Shown here: positions 1 to 9,238 of the stretch, one piece after another | Numbering within the stretch: position 1 is the first letter of the stretch | Layout of the letters: every line of letters starts with the position of its first letter | NCBI RefSeq assembly: GCF_001311985.1 | Contig: NZ_BBCJ01000011.1 | Coordinates: 62,001-126,000 of the forward strand | Origin: Geotalea toluenoxydans JCM 15764 | GTDB taxonomy: Bacteria > Desulfobacterota > Desulfuromonadia > Geobacterales > Geobacteraceae | Reading direction: 5' to 3' | DNA: 64,000 nt | Translations under genes and position numbers: made by a program | Notes under the pieces: model-generated | Seen by the model: the letters and a program-made list of their open reading frames with translations, nothing else | What the model was told of the DNA's origin: nothing | Database searches by the model: none

Positions 1-1
1 C

Positions 2-901
2 ATCGGACGACCTGCCGTCGTTACCGGGGTGGCATTCATATCTCTCACGGTGAATGCACTACTGGCCTGGGGGCTGGTTCTTGGTGAATGGGGCCTGCCC
101 CGGATGGGAATCTCTGGAGCTGCGGTCGCGACTGTGGCCGCGCAGATGGTCGCCATGATTCTCTATGCAGCGACGTTTGCCAGGGCTGGCGGCTTTTCTG
201 ACGCCGTGGCAAGGCGGCTTGACTGGGTAGAGTTTCGCCATTTCCTTTCCCTCGCCATGCCGATGGGGCTGCGGATCAGCGGCGAGCTTGCGGCGTGGAC
301 ACTGTTTCTGGTGGTGGTCGGTCGCTTGGGAACCGTTCAACTGGCTGCATCCAGCATTGCCTTTCGCATCAATGGCATGGCCTTCTTCCCTGCGCTCGGG
401 CTCGGCCAGGCTGCAGGAATATTGGTGGGGCACGCCCGGGGAGCCGGGGGTGATGATGAGATCCCAGCCATAGCCTCACAGTCGCTGGTGGTGTGCGAGA
501 TCTGGATGCTCGCAATGGCAACCCTGTTCGCCACGGCGCCGGTGCCGCTCATGTCGATCTTTGCGGGTTACGGACCGGAAAGCACGAGAATTGTGGAGAC
601 CGGTTCCCTGATCATGAAATTCGTCGCCTTTTATTGTATCTTCGACGCAGCCAATGTCATGATTGGGTGCGTACTGGCTTCAGCAGGCGATACCCGTTGG
701 CTCGCCCGTACCTTCCTGGTCTCTTCAAGCCTGTTTCTCGCCCTGCTATGGCTTGTCGACATGATCATTCCGAGCTTGATGGCGGAATGGGCACTTGCTA
801 CCATTTTCGTATTTGCCACGGCGGTAATCTGGTTGTTCCGGTTTCGATCTGGTGCATGGAGGAATGTTCAGGTGCTGCGTCGATCCGAGGTAGGCAAATA
901 G
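2..901 (+). CDS. MATE-family multidrug/cation antiporter (5' truncated by window edge)
   Basis: The reading frame is open to the left edge, so the visible GTG at position 29 is internal. About 299 C-terminal residues are present, where MATE transporters usually have about 450. The product is a series of hydrophobic helices separated by short loops, with the small-residue-rich pattern 'GISGAAVATVAAQ' and the segment 'GQAAGILVGHARGAG', which resemble the start of the second MATE half. MATE proteins sit in the inner membrane and export drugs or other cationic compounds in exchange for Na+ or H+. The substrate cannot be told from the sequence. The gene ends in TAG just before a 320-base gene-free stretch, so it is probably not co-transcribed with what follows. 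Confidence 0.8.
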   Translation: MGRPAVVTGVAFISLTVNALLAWGLVLGEWGLPRMGISGAAVATVAAQMVAMILYAATFARAGGFSDAVARRLDWVEFRHFLSLAMPMGLRISGELAAWTLFLVVVGRLGTVQLAASSIAFRINGMAFFPALGLGQAAGILVGHARGAGGDDEIPAIASQSLVVCEIWMLAMATLFATAPVPLMSIFAGYGPESTRIVETGSLIMKFVAFYCIFDAANVMIGCVLASAGDTRWLARTFLVSSSLFLALLWLVDMIIPSLMAEWALATIFVFATAVIWLFRFRSGAWRNVQVLRRSEVGK

Positions 902-1222
902 TGCGAGCGATGGTCTGAGCATGCATGCTGCAAGGTCCTATTCTTCTCTTGCTGTGTGACAATAAAGTCTTTGCAGAAAGAGATGGTGAATACTTAATGG
1001 TCCATACACCTCTCCATTTAAACAGCCTGTTTCACTCCTTGCACCTCCACTTCATTCTTAATCCTATCTCTTCCCGTAGTGTCCTAATGCATTTAATAAG
1101 TTCTTAAAGAAATTCAGCCTTTCTTCCGATAACTAACATGAAGAAGAAAGTGTGTAATGCTTGTCCTCAACATACCGGTGTACATCTGGCACTGGCTCAT
1201 AAATTAGCGAACAGGGGGAGAA
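902..1222. other. Gene-free stretch upstream of the binding-protein gene
   Basis: No convincing coding frame is present. The one plus-strand frame of about 60 codons has no ribosome site and no recognisable domain. A segment near 950-980 (TGTGTGACAATAAAGTCTTTGCAGA) loosely resembles the degenerate repeat at 22.06-22.16 kb. The promoter of the 1223-4389 operon must lie here, but no clear -35/-10 or -24/-12 pair is visible. Confidence 0.5.
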
Positions 1223-2416
1223 ATGAAAGGTTGGTTTAAGATGCTGACATCTGTATTCCTGATGTCGGGAACTTGTGTGGTTTTTTATGGAATGCCATCG
1301 AATGGGCTTGCCGCAGAACCGGTAATAATAGGCATAGACGCCGACTTCTCTTCCGGGTCTGCTTCGGCAGGTGAGGCTATTCACCGGGGTGCGCTTATCG
1401 CCATTGCCGAAATAAATGAAAAGGGGGGAGTGCTTGGTGGTAGAAAGCTGGAACTTAATTTGAAGGACCATCATGGCTCGCCCACGCGAAGCACCGATAA
1501 TCTCAACGACCTCTCCAAAGAAAAGAACTTGGTTGCAGTGATCGGTGGTCTGCACAGCCCCGCAATCATCAAGAACCAGGATCTGATCCATCGCAACCGC
1601 CTGATCATGCTCGACCCTTGGGCTGCCGCCACTGCAGTGGTGGAGAATGGAAAATCTCCAAACTATGTCTTCAGGGTTTCGGTACGTGATGAATATGTGG
1701 GCGGATTTCTGGTAGGGCAGGCTGTTAAGCAGGGTTACAAGAACCTGGGGCTCTTGCTGGAAAAGACCGATTGGGGAAGGGGCAACGAAAAATATATCAC
1801 CGTCGCCCTCTCCAAACTGGGGCGTAAGCCTGCTTCCGTACAGTGGTTCTATCTGGGGGACACGGACATGACGACTCAATTGATTGCTTTCGAAAAAGCA
1901 GGGGCGGATGCGGTGATCATGGTGGCCAATGCTCCGGAGGGTGGTGCAATCGTCAGGCACATGGCGCTGAGACCGGAAAAGGTGAGACTTCCAATAATCT
2001 CTCACTGGGGAATAACAGGGGGAAATTTCCGCGGGAGTGCAGGGGATGGACTGAAAGGTGTTAAATTGCAGTTTCTTCAGACCTATTCGTTTATGAACGC
2101 AAGAGGGAAAAAGGCGCGAGAGGTGATCAATCGCTACAAGACCATGTTCAAGGCCGGAAGCGAGCGGGAAATTATGGCCCCCGTCGGTACTGCCCACGCT
2201 TATGACCTGGTACGTATTCTGGCGCTGGCCATTGACAAGGCGGGAACCATCGATCGGGCAAAAGTGCGCAATGCCATGGAAAAGATCAACTCCTATTCGG
2301 GCCTTGTCAAAACATACCGGCCTCCGTTTACCCCTCAGCGGCATGAGGGGCTGAACGCCTCGGATTACCACCTGGCGATTTACGATCGGGACGGGACGAT
2401 CATGCCACGCCGATAG
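1223..2416 (+). CDS. Periplasmic branched-chain amino acid/amide-type substrate-binding protein
   Basis: This is a 397-residue exported protein. Residues 1-31 form a Sec signal peptide (basic start, hydrophobic core, cleavage probably after 'GLAA'). The mature part reads as a type I periplasmic binding fold: 'IIGIDADFSSGSASAGEAIHR', then 'ALIAIAEINEKGGVLGGRKL', then an 'AVIGGLHSPA' segment, as in LivJ/LivK and receptor ligand-binding families. A purine-rich ribosome site (AGGGGGAG) precedes the ATG. The histidine kinase gene begins 11 bases after the stop, so the two are probably one operon. No ABC permease or ATPase gene is nearby. The protein may therefore deliver ligand to the kinase rather than serve a transporter; that role is inferred. 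Confidence 0.85.
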   Translation: MKGWFKMLTSVFLMSGTCVVFYGMPSNGLAAEPVIIGIDADFSSGSASAGEAIHRGALIAIAEINEKGGVLGGRKLELNLKDHHGSPTRSTDNLNDLSKEKNLVAVIGGLHSPAIIKNQDLIHRNRLIMLDPWAAATAVVENGKSPNYVFRVSVRDEYVGGFLVGQAVKQGYKNLGLLLEKTDWGRGNEKYITVALSKLGRKPASVQWFYLGDTDMTTQLIAFEKAGADAVIMVANAPEGGAIVRHMALRPEKVRLPIISHWGITGGNFRGSAGDGLKGVKLQFLQTYSFMNARGKKAREVINRYKTMFKAGSEREIMAPVGTAHAYDLVRILALAIDKAGTIDRAKVRNAMEKINSYSGLVKTYRPPFTPQRHEGLNASDYHLAIYDRDGTIMPRR

Positions 2417-2427
2417 GCAGGCTGGTT

Positions 2428-4389
2428 ATGGGCTATTTGAAGAGCCTTCAAGGCAAGATACTTATCTTTTTTATTATTCTTGACCTGACGGCGCTCAGCA
2501 TCATGATGTTCAGCGTTTCGCGGACAGCCATGAAGGCGCTTGAAGGGGAAATTCGCGTTCATCTTTCGCAGATGGCCGCCGACTTTTCACGTGCGGTAAA
2601 CGAGGATATGGCTATCAAGTGGCGCGCAACGCAGGACCTTGCAGCCAATCCATTCATGATCAATAGCGTCATCGACACACTGGGGAGAGAGACATATCTG
2701 GCTCCCTTCATGCGCAAGCTGTCCCTGCCGGGCAAAGATGGTGACAAGGCTGACATTTTTCTTCTCGACTATAAGGGGAGGATCATCGCTAAAAACGGAG
2801 TGGGTACGAGCAACGATGTCTTCGAGAATGTACGGTGGCGGCAAAAGGTGATGGGGGGCAGTCCCCATGCTGAGATCAGCGATGACGGGAAGCATCACAA
2901 GGTGCTTTTCGCGTTCCCGGTTTTTTACCAGTCGCTGCCCGAAGGTGTTCTGGTTGCCAAATTCGATGTTTCCTTGATTTCGGCCGTCATGCAAACAACG
3001 GAAGAGTTCAAGATCGCTATCATCGGTTCCTCCGGACATCTGCTTCTTGGAGAGCTCGATCCGTCTACTCTTGCCAAAGCGGCAGGGGGGAAGCTGCCGA
3101 AAAGAGAGGCGCTGGTTTTCTCCGAGCACGATAAACTTTTTGCCGTGTTTCCCTTGCAGGGTATCGAAGGATTCGAGGGCTTCGGCTGGAGACTGGTTCT
3201 ATCGGTTCCTTCCAGCAACATTCTGGCCCCGGTAGAAAAATTGCTTTGGCACATGCTGCTGATAGGGCTTCTTACTGCCACCGCTGTCTCCTGTGTCGTT
3301 TTCTTCCGTACCAGGAGGTTTGTGCGACCGATAAAAGACCTGGAAGCAACGATGCAGTCGATTATGGAAAAGGACGACCTGTCTCAGAGGGTTGAGATTT
3401 CGTCCGACGAAGAGGTGGAAGCCCTGGGGAAGACCTTCAACAAAATGCTGGACAACCTTTCGAATACGAGGGTTTCGAAGCAGTCCCTGGAACAGATTGT
3501 TGAGGAGCGGACTCATGAGCTGAAAGCTTCGAGCGAAGAACTTAAAGCGGCTCAGCTCCATATGCTGCAAAATGAAAAAATGGCTTCCATCGGACAACTG
3601 GCCGCCGGAGTCGCCCATGAAATCAACAATCCCATAGGGTTCGTTTCGAGCAATCTCACCACGCTGAACAAGTACCTGAGCAGAATGAACGAGTTTATTG
3701 ACCTGCAGGGAGAAAAATTGAGCGACGTTGCTCCGGAGCACCTGGAAGAACTGGAACTGAAGCGGAAAACTCTTAAGATAGACCGTATCAGGAAAGACGC
3801 GGAGCAGTTGATCAAGGAATCATTGGAGGGCACCGAACGGGTCAGGGATATTGTGACTGACCTCAAGACATTTTCCCGTGCTGATGCAAAGGAATATTTA
3901 TTCGCTGATATCAATGAATGCCTTGACCGCACCATTAATATCGTGTGGAACGAGATCAAATACAAGGCCACCGTAAAGAAGGAATTCGGCGTCCTGCCGA
4001 AAGTGAAGTGCAACCTTCAGCAGCTCAACCAAGTGTTCCTGAACCTTCTTGTCAATGCTGCCCAGGCAATCGATACCCAGGGGGAGATCACCGTGGCCAC
4101 TTCCCATAACGGTGACCAGATCTCCGTTTCAATAGCTGATACCGGAGTCGGAATTCCTGAAGAAATTCAGCACCGGATTTTCGAGCCCTTCTTTACCACC
4201 AAGGAGGTAGGGAAGGGGACCGGGCTCGGGCTCAGTATTTCCTATGACCTCATCAAAAAGCACAATGGTGGTATTACCCTGGAGTCCGTGCTGGGGAGAG
4301 GAACCAGATTCACCATTACCTTGCCTGTGCTGGGCAAGGACCACCATGGTGAAGAAGAGGGAGTGCAGAGGGAAACTTCAACTCACTGA
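2428..4389 (+). CDS. Membrane sensor histidine kinase (periplasmic sensor, HAMP, HisKA, HATPase)
   Basis: The protein has 653 residues. A transmembrane helix lies at about 10-30, a periplasmic cache-like sensor at about 35-270, and a second helix at about 275-297. A HAMP domain and a short coiled coil follow to about 380. The phospho-acceptor box 'GVAHEINNP' has its His at residue 397. The N box 'LNLLVNAAQA', the G1 box 'DTGVGIPEE', 'FFTTKEVGKGTGLGLS' and a C-terminal G-rich segment complete an intact kinase core. The stretch between the H box and N box is long and closely resembles that of the kinase at 4973-8440, so the two are paralogues. It follows the binding-protein gene by 11 bases and ends 7 bases into the convergent receiver gene, its likely but unproven partner. 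Confidence 0.9.
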   Translation: MGYLKSLQGKILIFFIILDLTALSIMMFSVSRTAMKALEGEIRVHLSQMAADFSRAVNEDMAIKWRATQDLAANPFMINSVIDTLGRETYLAPFMRKLSLPGKDGDKADIFLLDYKGRIIAKNGVGTSNDVFENVRWRQKVMGGSPHAEISDDGKHHKVLFAFPVFYQSLPEGVLVAKFDVSLISAVMQTTEEFKIAIIGSSGHLLLGELDPSTLAKAAGGKLPKREALVFSEHDKLFAVFPLQGIEGFEGFGWRLVLSVPSSNILAPVEKLLWHMLLIGLLTATAVSCVVFFRTRRFVRPIKDLEATMQSIMEKDDLSQRVEISSDEEVEALGKTFNKMLDNLSNTRVSKQSLEQIVEERTHELKASSEELKAAQLHMLQNEKMASIGQLAAGVAHEINNPIGFVSSNLTTLNKYLSRMNEFIDLQGEKLSDVAPEHLEELELKRKTLKIDRIRKDAEQLIKESLEGTERVRDIVTDLKTFSRADAKEYLFADINECLDRTINIVWNEIKYKATVKKEFGVLPKVKCNLQQLNQVFLNLLVNAAQAIDTQGEITVATSHNGDQISVSIADTGVGIPEEIQHRIFEPFFTTKEVGKGTGLGLSISYDLIKKHNGGITLESVLGRGTRFTITLPVLGKDHHGEEEGVQRETSTH

Positions 4390-4784
4390 TACAGACCAAG
4401 ATTTATGATCTCTTGCAGAAGGTCTTCAGCGGTAAACGGTTTGACCAAAAAAGCAGTGGACCCGTTCAGGAAAGTGGGATCCAGCCGAGTCTTGGGATCA
4501 TCACAAGCGGTAATCATGATGACCTTGACCTGATGAACAGCTGAGATTCTCGATGCCTGCTCTACGGCCCTGATTGCCCGCAGGGCCTGGTCACCGTCCA
4601 TGACCGGCATCAACAGATCCATGCAGATCAAGTCGTATGGTTTCTGAGCCTCGAAGGCCAGTTTATAAGCCAATATCGCTTCCTCCCCGTTGGCGGCTAT
4701 GTCGCATTCGCCCAGTGGAGACAATGTGTCCTTGATCCACTGCCTCGTGATAAAGCTGTCATCCACCAGAAGAATTTTCATCAT
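4383..4784 (-). CDS. Single-domain response regulator (CheY-like)
   Basis: This 133-residue protein is a stand-alone receiver domain with no output module. Acidic residues D8 and D9, phospho-acceptor D56 ('ICMDLLMPVMDG'), switch residue T92 and K115 ('FLVKPF') are all in place. It lies tail to tail with the histidine kinase at 2428-4389, the two stops overlapping by 7 bases. On its other side it is divergent from the large PAS kinase, with about 190 bases between starts. Single receivers act by protein-protein contact or as phosphorelay intermediates; either neighbouring kinase could be its donor. Confidence 0.92.
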   Translation of the reverse strand: MMKILLVDDSFITRQWIKDTLSPLGECDIAANGEEAILAYKLAFEAQKPYDLICMDLLMPVMDGDQALRAIRAVEQASRISAVHQVKVIMITACDDPKTRLDPTFLNGSTAFLVKPFTAEDLLQEIINLGLYQ

Positions 4785-4972
4785 CTCTCTCCGTCGTTGA
4801 TTTGCCGTCTACTGATCCCTTTCGGCATTTATGCCGGCAACTTTAGAGCATCAGCTGATAAATTTGCGGATTTAAGTTTCCGGTCCCCGAACCGATAGAT
4901 GTTTCAGGTACGGAACACCTTTCAGTCGCAGCTCCTGAATGATTTAATCGGGTGCATGTCCGGGGAACTCAG

Positions 4973-7900
4973 GTGAAGACCATCAGCATGAGCATCAAAA
5001 CAAAAACCGCGACCATCATTTCCATCTTTGTTTCGCTTTTGATGGGAGCGATCAGTGTCATTGGTCATCACTATGTGATCGAGGTACTCAAGGATGAGGT
5101 TGCAAAGCAGCAGTCCGCTTTGTTGTCCTTAGTAGCGGGGCCGCTCGACGAGCAGATTGCCCATTCACGGCATATGCTGGAGCATCTGGCGTTGGGTCTT
5201 GCCGACAAGGACCTTCGAGATACTGAAACTAACCGTAAGATCATTTCCTTATGGAAAGACAAACAGCACTTCAACGGTGGGTTGTGCATCATCGATACTA
5301 AGGGACGTGTCGTTGCGAAAACAGGTTCTGAGGGCGCCGCCCCGACCAAGTCATTGCTGAACGAGGACTATGTCTCCTTTCCCCTCAAGCATGGCAAATC
5401 ATTTCTTTCCAACCCCTATATAGAGGCCGCGTCCCCCCACCATCCTATGGTCACCCTGAGTGTCCCTATCGTTCATGATGGCAGGGCCATCGGCGTTCTT
5501 GCCGGTTCCAACGATCTGCTGCATGACAGCTACCTTGCCGATCTGAACAAACTACGGATCGGCAATAAGGGTTTCATCTACCTGATCAACGGGAAGCGCA
5601 TGCTGATCATGCATCCAAACCAGCGACGCATTACCGAGACTATTCTGCCGGGCGCAAACCCTGGGCTCGATTCTGCCATCGAAAGCAACTTTACCGGCAG
5701 CATGGAAAACACGAACAGTATGGGCGCCAAAGGGATTTCTTCCTTCAAACCCCTGGTCAATGCCGACTGGATACTAGCCATTCATTATCCTCTCTCCGAG
5801 GCATATGCACCCATAAGTCGGATCAACTACTTAATGGCTGCCATATTCTGCATGGCTTTTGTTGCCTCCTTGGTTATCTCCTATTTCTTGACTGGAAAAA
5901 TCGTCGGCCCCGTAGTGAGGCTGACCTCCCATGTGAAGAAGCTGCCGACAAAACGGGGAGAAGAAAGGTTCATCAATTTCAATACCGAAGACGAGTTGGG
6001 GGCTTTGGCTACAGCCTTCAACGACATGATTCGCCAGATGGACGAAAAACAAGAATTGCTCCACGAGAACCAGGAGCTTTACAAGATTCTCGCCGAGTTC
6101 ACTTCGGAACTGGCCATCCTGCTCAATCCGGACAAGTCCGTACGATATGTGTCGGGCAACTGCCTCAAGCTGACCGGCTACACGGAAGAGGATTTCCACG
6201 GTAATCCCCGCTTTCTCGAAAGAATCGTTCATCCCGAGGACCTGCACGCATGGCTTCATCATTATGAACTGCCGGACGAGGAAGGCCGCGGTAGAAGCTT
6301 CGACATCAGGATCATCACCAAAAACGGAGAGACCAGGTGGTTCAACCATGTCTGTCATACCGTTGTCGCATCGGACGGCAGCCGCATAGCGATCCGCGCC
6401 AGTTTCAGGGACGTCACTCACCGGATTATCCTGGAGCAGAAATTTAATGACCAGAGAGTCTTCAGCGAAAGCATCGTCGATAGCATTCTCACGCCGGTTT
6501 TTGTCATCGATGCCGATCATAAGGTCATTGCCTGGAACCGTGCCATGGTGGAACTGACAGGAAAGGCCGCCGCCGATGTCCTGGGGACCAGCCTGCAATG
6601 GCAGCCTTTTTATGGGGATCAACGACCGACCCTGAGCGACCTGGTTCTGGATGGTCTCAATGGGGACATCGAGCGCTGTTACCAGCACTGTTTCAAAGAT
6701 CCCCTCACCCAGGAATCCATTCGCTGCGAACAGTGGTTTGAAATGCTCAACGGAGAAAAACGCTACCTGATCTTAGATGCCGCCCCCATCTTCAGTGATG
6801 GCAAAAAGGTGGCCGTCGTAGAAACCATTTACGACATCACCGAGCGTAAGGCAGCGGAGGACAGCCTCAGGCTCTTTTCCGAGGCCATAAATCAAAGCGC
6901 CAGCTCAATCATCATTACCGATTTGGAAGGCTCGATCCAGTATGTGAACCGGAAATTCTGCGAAATCAGCGGATACAGCAAAGAGGAGATACTGGGGCGG
7001 AAACCGTCGGTTCTCGATCCGGAGCAGCAATCGCCGCAGCTGTACCATCAGGTGTGGCAGACCATAACTGCAGGAGATGCTTGGCAGGTGCAACTCACGA
7101 GCCGAAAGAAAGATGGAACCGCCTTTTGGCAGACTGTTACCGTGATGCCGGTGACGGACCCGGCCGGGACCATAACGAATATCGTTATTGTCGAGGAGGA
7201 CATTACTGCTCTGAGGAATAACGAGCAGGCTCTGAGAAAACAGCAGGCTGAGCTGGTGGCGAAACATGAAGAACTCCACAACCTGTTCAGACAGGTGGAG
7301 CAGGGCAAGCGGGAGTGGGAAAAGACCATGGACTGCATCGACGACATGGTCATCCTCATAGACGGCCAGGATCATGTCAGACGCTGCAACAAGTCGTTCA
7401 TGGAATTCTGCGGCATTTCCTATGCCGGCCTCATTTCCAGCAAATGGCCCGATCTTTGCGCCTCCCTCGGTTTTACCTTCGACCGGGACAGCAGGAAGAC
7501 CGAGTTCCATCATGAGCCGACCAACCGCTGGTTCGATCTGAGCAGCTACCCTTACGGGGATGCTGACGGGGCAGTCATTACCCTCCATGATTTGACTCAG
7601 ATCAAGTTGGTTTCCCAGGAGTTGTTCAGGACCTATGAGGACCTGACAAGCACCCACAGACAATTGCTTCAGAATGAGAAGATGGCGTCCCTTGGCCAGC
7701 TTGCGGCGGGTGTTGCCCATGAGATCAACAATCCCATCGGCTTCATTTCAAGCAATCTGGGAACAATGGGCAAGTACCTGGAACGACTTCAGGGAATCAT
7801 TGCCGCCCAGAGCGCCGCCATTAACGACACCGCCCCGGCCGAAGTCCGTACTGAGATCGCAGAACTGTGTACGCGGTACAAGCTGGACTACATACTTAAT

Positions 7901-8440
7901 GATGTCCGGAACCTGTTGTCCGAGTCGACGGAGGGTGCCGAACGGGTCAAGCATATCGTCCAGAACCTGAAATCATTTTCCCGGATTGAAGATGCGGAAA
8001 GCAAGTATATGGACCTTCACGAATGCCTGGAGAGTACCATCATGATCGCCTGGAATGAGTTGAAATACAAGGTGACGCTAGTCCGGGATTACGGCGAACT
8101 GCCCCAGGTCAAATGCTTTCCCCAGCAGCTGAACCAGGTATTCCTCAATCTGCTGATCAATGCCGCCCATGCCATCGAGGAGCGTGGGGAAATCAGGATT
8201 GCGACCTGGTGCGAGGACAAGACCGCCTGCATTGCCATCAGCGACACCGGTTGCGGGATCACGCCGGAAGTGATCGGCAAGATTTTCGATCCATTCTTTA
8301 CCACTAAAGAAGTGGGAAAAGGAACGGGGCTAGGCCTTTCCATCAGTTTCGACATCATCAACAAACATAAAGGGACTATAGATGTTACCAGTGAACCGGG
8401 ACAGGGAACGACCTTCACTATCCGTATTCCTGTGGAGTAG
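4973..8440 (+). CDS. Large membrane multi-PAS sensor histidine kinase
   Basis: The protein has about 1155 residues and heads a long signalling operon. It has a transmembrane helix (about 10-30), a dCache-type extracytoplasmic sensor (about 32-275), a second helix (about 278-297) and HAMP (about 298-350). Four PAS modules follow, at about 370-485, 490-615, 620-745 and 775-880. The H box 'GVAHEINNP' has its His near residue 916, and the N, G1 ('DTGCGI') and G2 ('GKGTGLGLS') boxes are intact. The GTG at 4973 is chosen because 'GGGGAA' precedes it at good spacing. A GTG at 4952 and an ATG at 4988 are alternatives. The receiver-PAS gene follows after 3 bases. It probably phosphorylates one or more of the downstream receivers. 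Confidence 0.92.
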   Translation: MKTISMSIKTKTATIISIFVSLLMGAISVIGHHYVIEVLKDEVAKQQSALLSLVAGPLDEQIAHSRHMLEHLALGLADKDLRDTETNRKIISLWKDKQHFNGGLCIIDTKGRVVAKTGSEGAAPTKSLLNEDYVSFPLKHGKSFLSNPYIEAASPHHPMVTLSVPIVHDGRAIGVLAGSNDLLHDSYLADLNKLRIGNKGFIYLINGKRMLIMHPNQRRITETILPGANPGLDSAIESNFTGSMENTNSMGAKGISSFKPLVNADWILAIHYPLSEAYAPISRINYLMAAIFCMAFVASLVISYFLTGKIVGPVVRLTSHVKKLPTKRGEERFINFNTEDELGALATAFNDMIRQMDEKQELLHENQELYKILAEFTSELAILLNPDKSVRYVSGNCLKLTGYTEEDFHGNPRFLERIVHPEDLHAWLHHYELPDEEGRGRSFDIRIITKNGETRWFNHVCHTVVASDGSRIAIRASFRDVTHRIILEQKFNDQRVFSESIVDSILTPVFVIDADHKVIAWNRAMVELTGKAAADVLGTSLQWQPFYGDQRPTLSDLVLDGLNGDIERCYQHCFKDPLTQESIRCEQWFEMLNGEKRYLILDAAPIFSDGKKVAVVETIYDITERKAAEDSLRLFSEAINQSASSIIITDLEGSIQYVNRKFCEISGYSKEEILGRKPSVLDPEQQSPQLYHQVWQTITAGDAWQVQLTSRKKDGTAFWQTVTVMPVTDPAGTITNIVIVEEDITALRNNEQALRKQQAELVAKHEELHNLFRQVEQGKREWEKTMDCIDDMVILIDGQDHVRRCNKSFMEFCGISYAGLISSKWPDLCASLGFTFDRDSRKTEFHHEPTNRWFDLSSYPYGDADGAVITLHDLTQIKLVSQELFRTYEDLTSTHRQLLQNEKMASLGQLAAGVAHEINNPIGFISSNLGTMGKYLERLQGIIAAQSAAINDTAPAEVRTEIAELCTRYKLDYILNDVRNLLSESTEGAERVKHIVQNLKSFSRIEDAESKYMDLHECLESTIMIAWNELKYKVTLVRDYGELPQVKCFPQQLNQVFLNLLINAAHAIEERGEIRIATWCEDKTACIAISDTGCGITPEVIGKIFDPFFTTKEVGKGTGLGLSISFDIINKHKGTIDVTSEPGQGTTFTIRIPVE

Positions 8441-8443
8441 CCA

Positions 8444-9238
8444 ATGGATGAAACCGTGAGAATTCTTTGCGTGGATGACGAGCGGAACGTGCTCCGCGCA
8501 ATTGAAAGAATGTTTATCGATGAGGACTACGAGATCATCACTGCGTCTTCCGGGGAGGAGGGATTGGAAAAACTCTCCAGCAGCGAGAATGTCCATGTGA
8601 TCATCTCGGACTACCGCATGCCTGGCATGAATGGAGTGGAATTCCTCAAGAAGGCGTGCAGTCTCCGTCCGGAAACCATCCGCATCGTCCTCTCCGGCTA
8701 TGCGGATACCGCTGCTGTCGTTGCGGCGATCAACGAGGGGGAGATCTACCGGTTCATCCCCAAGCCCTGGAACGAAGACGAGCTGAGGATGACCATTGCC
8801 AAGGCAGTGGAGATGTTCGCCCTTCATCGGGAAAACGCAAAGTTGTCCGAAGAACTCCATGCCAAGTCCCTGGCTCTGGAGCATTTGAGCGGTGCAGTTG
8901 ATCAACAGCAAGTTTCGGTGCCCCCACGGCCTTGATCATTTCATAATATTGGACAGCCTTCCCTTCGGCGTACTGTCGGTCCTCGCCGACACGGTCATGC
9001 AGATGAACAAGGCTGCCGCCCTGCTGTTGGGGAGGGATAGGGACGAATGCCTGAGCCGGCCCATGGGCCAGGTACTCCCGGCTGATATCTGCGGTTTATA
9101 GGCCGGGTTTTGGCAGGAGAGAAAAGCTGGACCGGCGTTGCCGCCGACGGCAGGATGTTGCGCGCTGATGCGACCGCATTGGATCAGGGTGCAACACCTG
9201 CCATCGTCATAGTCCTGACAGGAGAGTCTTCAGCATGA
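8444..9238 (+). CDS. Response regulator with C-terminal PAS domain (two frame breaks)
   Basis: The open frame encodes a receiver (D11, D12, acceptor D56 in 'ISDYRMPG', K in 'FIPKPW') of the kind found in RpfG-like proteins and stops at 8935. PAS-like sequence continues in a second frame from about 8926 ('HFIILDSLPFGVLSVLAD') to 9097. It then returns to the first frame ('RVLAGEKSWTGVAADGRML') up to a TGA at 9236-9238. One extra C in the CCCCC run at 8921-8925 and one missing base near 9095-9098 restore a single protein of about 264 residues. Its TGA overlaps the ATG of the next gene as ATGA, which supports this as the native end. The breaks fit a window-wide pattern and are probably sequence error rather than inactivation. 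Confidence 0.75.

Noticed and set aside
1188..1207. Sigma-54 promoter (TGGCAC at 1188)
   Set aside because: The required GC of the -12 element is missing at the right spacing.
1133..2371. 412-codon minus-strand frame
   Set aside because: It is antisense to the binding-protein gene and has no domain or ribosome site.
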